Source: Streptomyces eurocidicus (GTDB lineage: Bacteria > Actinomycetota > Actinomycetes > Streptomycetales > Streptomycetaceae). From it: 64,000 nt of DNA. Below are positions 60,590-64,000 of the stretch, in pieces (position 1 is the stretch's first letter; each line of letters opens with the position of its first letter). The stretch covers positions 1 through 64,000 of the forward strand of contig NZ_LGUI01000002.1 of NCBI RefSeq assembly GCF_002891295.1. Reading direction: 5' to 3'. The notes beneath the pieces were generated by a model. The model made no database searches and had not been told where the DNA came from. It worked only from the letters and a program-made list of their open reading frames with translations. The translations under genes were made by a program, and so were the position numbers.

Positions 60590-60643
60590 GGGCAGGCGGG
60601 GCAGGCGGGGCAGGCAGGGCAGGCGGGGCGGGCGGGGCAGGTC
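60590..60643. repeat. Six 9-bp tandem repeats
   Basis: GGGCAGGCG-like units repeat six times without gaps, with one or two changes in units 3, 5 and 6. They lie in the gap/transporter intergenic region (60487-60782), which otherwise holds no gene. Confidence 0.85.
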
Positions 60644-60782
60644 CGGGAGGGCTGCCCGCCGTAGCCCCGTACTCCATCTGTAGTACCTGACAATCCGTAC
60701 CTGGGTACGACGACGGCGCCCGTTCCGCGAGGGATCGTGGAGGCATGAAGGGCTTCGGGACGGACGACCGGCGAGGGGCGAC

Positions 60783-61805
60783 GTGAGTTCGCTGGTGGTG
60801 TCGGTGGCGCTGTGCCTGGTGTCCGCCGTCTGTTACGCGGCGGCGGCCATCGTGCAGGAGCGCGTCGCGGCCTCGAACGAGGATGGGACCTACGGGCCGC
60901 TGCGGCGGCCGAGCTGGTGGGGCGCCGTCGCGCTGACCGGCGTGGGCGCCGGGCTGCACGTGGTGGCGCTGGCCTTCGGGCCGCTCAGTCTGGTGCAGCC
61001 GCTCGGCGCCCTGACGATCGTCTTCGCGCTGCCGATGGCCGCCCTGCTGGTGCGCAGACCCGTCGGAGCCGTCGGCTGGCGGGGCGCGCTCCTCGCCACC
61101 GGAGGGCTCGCGGGGCTGCTGGCGCTGACCGGGCCCGCGCGGGCGGAGTCCCTCGCCGCCGGACAGCGGCCCGGGCTCGCCATGGGCGCGGTCGCCGTCG
61201 TGGCGGTCGTCTCGCTCGCCGCGCGGTGGGTGCGCCGCCCCGTCGTCCGGGGCGTCGTGCTGGCCTCCGCCGCCGGTATCGCCTTCGGGATGGCGTCCGT
61301 CTTCACCAAGGCCGCCGCCGAGGACTGGACCTCGCACCGGACCGGCGCCCTGGTGCCCACCCTGGTCACGATCGCGCTGCTCGCCTCCGCCGGAATGCTG
61401 CTGTCCCAGGCTTCCTACCGCGGCGCCGGCCTCTCCTCGCCGCTCGCGACGGTGACCGTCGTCAACCCCGCCGTGGCCGCGGCCGTGGGGATAGCGGTGC
61501 TGGGCGAGGGTTTCCGGTACGGGCTCCCCGGCGGGCTGCTGGCGCTCGCCGCCGGAGCCGTCGCCGCGAGCGGAGTGATCACGCTGACGGTCCACGACAG
61601 CGTCCGGCGCGAGGGCCGGGAGCGGGCGACGCCGGGCCGCGTCGGCCCGGTGGGGGCGGGCGAACACCCGTGGGGCCCTAGGACCCCGCCCCGGGGACCC
61701 GGCGCCTCGTCCCCGGGGCCGGGCACCACGCCCTACGGACCCTGCCGGCCGCCCCGTACGCCGGCCGCCCGCCCTCTCGTCAGCGCGCGCTGCGCCCGGA
61801 AGTAG
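60783..61805 (+). CDS. EamA/DMT-type membrane transporter
   Basis: This 340-aa protein has about nine or ten membrane helices ([59 protein letters not shown]). The C-terminal 50 residues are Pro/Gly-rich and cytoplasmic or disordered. The DMT repeat pattern fits a drug/metabolite or NIPA-like transporter; the substrate is unknown. GTG 60783. Confidence 0.75.
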   Translation: MSSLVVSVALCLVSAVCYAAAAIVQERVAASNEDGTYGPLRRPSWWGAVALTGVGAGLHVVALAFGPLSLVQPLGALTIVFALPMAALLVRRPVGAVGWRGALLATGGLAGLLALTGPARAESLAAGQRPGLAMGAVAVVAVVSLAARWVRRPVVRGVVLASAAGIAFGMASVFTKAAAEDWTSHRTGALVPTLVTIALLASAGMLLSQASYRGAGLSSPLATVTVVNPAVAAAVGIAVLGEGFRYGLPGGLLALAAGAVAASGVITLTVHDSVRREGRERATPGRVGPVGAGEHPWGPRTPPRGPGASSPGPGTTPYGPCRPPRTPAARPLVSARCARK

Positions 61806-61947
61806 GGGTGACGCCGCGCCGGGTCCGTCCGGTGCCGGCGCGATCCGGAGTCCGGCCCACGGATTGGGGCCGTCCCACCCGTGGTGTCCTGCCGTCCGCC
61901 GGGCCACCATGGGTGACCGGTCGGCCGACACTTACGGAGGAGCTTCC

Positions 61948-62454
61948 GTGGACTTCGACGTCGTCGTGGAGATTCCGCAGGGCAGCCGCAACAAATACGA
62001 GATGGACCACGAGCGGGGGCGGATCCGGCTGGACCGGCTGCTGTTCACCTCCACCCGCTACCCCGCCGACTACGGCTACGTCGAGGCGACCCTCGGGGCC
62101 GACGGGGATCCGCTGGACGCGCTCGTGCTCGCGGGCGAGCCGACCTTCCCCGGCGTCGTGATCCGGTGCCGCGCCATCGGGATGTACCGGATGCGCGACG
62201 AACAGGGCGCGGACGACAAGGTGCTGTGCGTGCCCGCCGGCGACCCCCGCCACGAACACCTGCGGGACCTGCGGCACGTACCCGAGTACGACAGGCTGGA
62301 GATCCAGCACTTCTTCGAGGTCTACAAGGCGGTGGAACCCGGCAAGTCGGTGCACGACGGCGCCTGCTGGGCCGGCCGGGCCGCGGCCGAGGCCGAGATC
62401 CTCGCCTCCCGCGAGCGTGCCGGGGCGCGTTCGGGGAAGCCGCACCTCCGCTGA
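61948..62454 (+). CDS. ppa: Inorganic pyrophosphatase
   Basis: This 168-aa family I pyrophosphatase hydrolyses PPi to two phosphates in the cytoplasm. Seen motifs: [40 protein letters not shown] and the metal signature [10 protein letters not shown]. Length is normal. GTG 61948 follows GGAGG. It is a housekeeping gene and supports the view that this end is chromosomal. Confidence 0.95.
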   Translation: MDFDVVVEIPQGSRNKYEMDHERGRIRLDRLLFTSTRYPADYGYVEATLGADGDPLDALVLAGEPTFPGVVIRCRAIGMYRMRDEQGADDKVLCVPAGDPRHEHLRDLRHVPEYDRLEIQHFFEVYKAVEPGKSVHDGACWAGRAAAEAEILASRERAGARSGKPHLR

Positions 62455-62532
62455 CGCCGTCCGGGTCGTGCCTCCGTCCGGGGCGTATGCCCGGATCGCT
62501 CGGGACCGCTTCGGGCCATGGCCCCGCCCGGG

Positions 62533-62588
62533 GCCCGCCGATCCGCCCCGGCCCGCTGATCCGCCCAGGGGCCGCCGATCCGCTCAGG
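62533..62588. repeat. Three imperfect 18-19-bp tandem repeats
   Basis: Units built on GCCCGCCGATCCGCCC start near 62533, 62551 and 62570. They lie between the convergent ppa and SsgA-like genes and reach into the last codons of the latter. Confidence 0.6.
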
Positions 62589-62997
62589 CCCCCCGCAGCA
62601 GGGCCGTGAGGTCGCCGTCCAGGTCGAACTGGCCGGTCTCGCTGCCGGCCGGCACCAGGGCGTAGGAACGGGTGAGGAACCGGCGCAGCTCGGCCGTGTC
62701 GATCTGCACCATGGCCACTCCCTCCGCCGCGTGGAACTCCAGCACCGTCCGCTCGGGGCCGCAGGGCCACACATGGACGTCGCCGTGGCCCGTCGGCGAG
62801 ATCAGTCCGCAGGCGAGCAGCTCCCGGGCGAAGGCCCATTCGACGTCGGCGCCGTCCAGGGAGGCCACGGGCGGAAAGGCGATGTGCACGGCGAAGGGGT
62901 CGGACCGCTGATAACGGAGCTGGGCGGGAACCGCGCGGTCCTGCGGGGCCGACGCGATCAGCCGTGCCTGGACAGCTTGGTCGATGACAGTGGACAA
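62584..62997 (-). CDS. SsgA-like sporulation/cell-division protein
   Basis: This 137-aa protein starts at TTG 62997 with GGGAG 6 nt before; the family length is about 130-145. The SALP pattern is clear: VPAQLRYQRSDPFAVHIAFP, EWAFARELLACGLISPTGHG, DVHVWPCG and VLEFHAAEGVAMVQIDTAEL. SsgA-like proteins help place septa and remodel the wall in sporulating actinomycetes. Its presence supports a morphologically complex streptomycete. Confidence 0.85.
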   Translation of the reverse strand: MSTVIDQAVQARLIASAPQDRAVPAQLRYQRSDPFAVHIAFPPVASLDGADVEWAFARELLACGLISPTGHGDVHVWPCGPERTVLEFHAAEGVAMVQIDTAELRRFLTRSYALVPAGSETGQFDLDGDLTALLRGA

Positions 62998-63283
62998 CGC
63001 GTGCTCCCTTGCGATCGGTAATGGGGTGGTGCGGTCCTTGCCTCTCTGCTTCGTCTGGAGAGACGGTGGATCAGTGGCCGCAGTGCACATGATTCGAGCG
63101 TGACCTGCGTCACCACCCTTCGAAGATCAAGACATATGTTCTTTACGCCTACGAACCTGAAGTAACGCCAGGAACGTCAGGAACAGCGGCATTGCCAGGT
63201 AATCCTTTCCACGGGAGTCGCCGGCAGTCGCGGGGGTGGCCTCGGTCGGGTGACCGATGAGGGCAGGGATCTTGGACGGACCT

Positions 63284-64000
63284 TCACCGTCGTACCGGCA
63301 GCACCGCCAGCACCTCCCACCCCCCGCCCGGCACCGGGCCGGCCGTCAGGGAGCCGCCGATCGCGTCCGCGCGTTCGGTCAGGCCGACCAGGCCCAGCCC
63401 ACCGCTGTCCTCGGGCGTGCGGTGCGCGGGGGAGGCGCTCCGACGGCCGTCGTTGCGTACGGACACGAACAGGCGCTCGTCCGTGCCCCGGAGCGTCACC
63501 CGCACGTCCGAGGTGTCCGGGCTGTGCTTGGCCACGTTGGACAGGGCCTCGGAGACGATGCGGTGCACCGAGGCCGCCAGCTCGGGGGCCGGGCCCGCGT
63601 CGTCCAGCCCCGGGTCGACGCGCAGCGTCACGTCCGGCGTCCCCGGGCTCGTCCGCCGGAAGTCCTCGACCAGGTCCGTGATCCGGTCGAGGTCGGGCAG
63701 CGGCCTGCGGTGGGGCTGGTCCTGGTTGAGGACGCGCAGCAGCCGCCGCGCCGACGTCATCGCCTCGTCCCCCGCCTCCTGGATCTCCCGCAGTGACGCG
63801 GCGACCCGCTCGTCCGCGGTCAGCGACCCCGTGGCCTTGGCCATCAAGGTCATCGCCGCGACGTGGTGGGACACGAAGTCGTGCAGCTCGCCGGCCAGCT
63901 CCAGCCGCTCGGCCTCCCGCGCGGCGGCCACGGCCCGCTCGCGCTCCGCGTCGCGGTAGCGCAGACACAGCCCCAGCGCGGCCACCCCGGCCACGACCAG
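63284..64000 (-). CDS. Sensor histidine kinase, C-terminal part (runs off the window)
   Basis: The visible part (about 238 aa) has the HisKA_3 box LAGELHDFVSHHVAAMTLMA (phospho-His in GELHD), the N box IVSEALSNVAKHS and the G boxes GLGLVGLTERADAIGGSLTA. The N-terminal membrane part lies beyond position 64000. Its response regulator is not in the window. Confidence 0.85.
   Translation of the reverse strand: MVVAGVAALGLCLRYRDAERERAVAAAREAERLELAGELHDFVSHHVAAMTLMAKATGSLTADERVAASLREIQEAGDEAMTSARRLLRVLNQDQPHRRPLPDLDRITDLVEDFRRTSPGTPDVTLRVDPGLDDAGPAPELAASVHRIVSEALSNVAKHSPDTSDVRVTLRGTDERLFVSVRNDGRRSASPAHRTPEDSGGLGLVGLTERADAIGGSLTAGPVPGGGWEVLAVLPVRR

Noticed and set aside
1..64000. CRISPR array or rRNA operon
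   Set aside because: No evenly spaced repeat-spacer pattern and no rRNA-like conserved stretches were seen.

Overview
The window reads as high-GC actinomycete DNA, most likely Streptomyces. Supporting signs are GTG/TTG starts, many leaderless genes (a TAnnnT -10 box 6-8 nt before the start codon), a SARP regulator with a type II polyketide synthase (PKS), an SsgA-like protein and an Lsr2-like DNA-binding tail. All calls come from reading the sequence; no database search was run.

1-15.7 kb: the right-hand part of a mobile element (plasmid-like or ICE-like). It has a DUF3987-like protein, a 1,953-aa BRCT/DUF3560/Lsr2-like fusion, an XRE-TPR regulator with a perfect inverted repeat beside it, and a run of very small zinc-finger-like genes separated by GC-rich hairpins. 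It also has a Nudix hydrolase, a GntR regulator with repeated TAGAC sites, and a 24-nt tRNA-Leu 3' end at 15672-15695. That fragment probably marks the element/chromosome junction, with the intact tRNA lying left of the window.

15.7-36.3 kb: an island of mobile and competition genes. A DDE transposase is translationally coupled to a degenerate tyrosine-recombinase-like gene, with a divergent XRE regulator. Next come leaderless winged-helix-like genes, transposase debris and orphan immunity-like genes. A 1,328-aa secreted polymorphic toxin is followed by a small S1-fold candidate immunity gene, then by four more secreted proteins (ALF-repeat, ricin-lectin-like, ALF+AbfB). Several genes here are broken by a frameshift, an amber codon or truncation.

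36.4-58.3 kb: a type II aromatic PKS gene cluster. The core is KSalpha-CLF-ACP-aromatase on the minus strand. Tailoring and early enzymes include an ActIII-like C9 ketoreductase followed directly by a second SDR, an ActIV-like metallo-beta-lactamase-fold cyclase, an ActVB-like flavin reductase with an acyl-CoA-dehydrogenase-fold monooxygenase, two LLM oxidoreductases, two methyltransferases, an acyltransferase, an NmrA protein and a SnoaL-like protein. Regulation and export are a SARP, a two-component pair and TetR/MFS. The CLF keeps the F-x2-T-x3-F gate pattern of the actinorhodin CLF, so an octaketide is predicted. TCGAGxx-like heptamers spaced 11 bp apart lie before most transcription units, outlining a SARP regulon.

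58.4-64 kb: probably the chromosomal flank, with a GlxA/AraC-type regulator, glyceraldehyde-3-phosphate dehydrogenase, an EamA/DMT-type transporter, inorganic pyrophosphatase, an SsgA-like protein and the C-terminal part of a sensor kinase that runs off the window.
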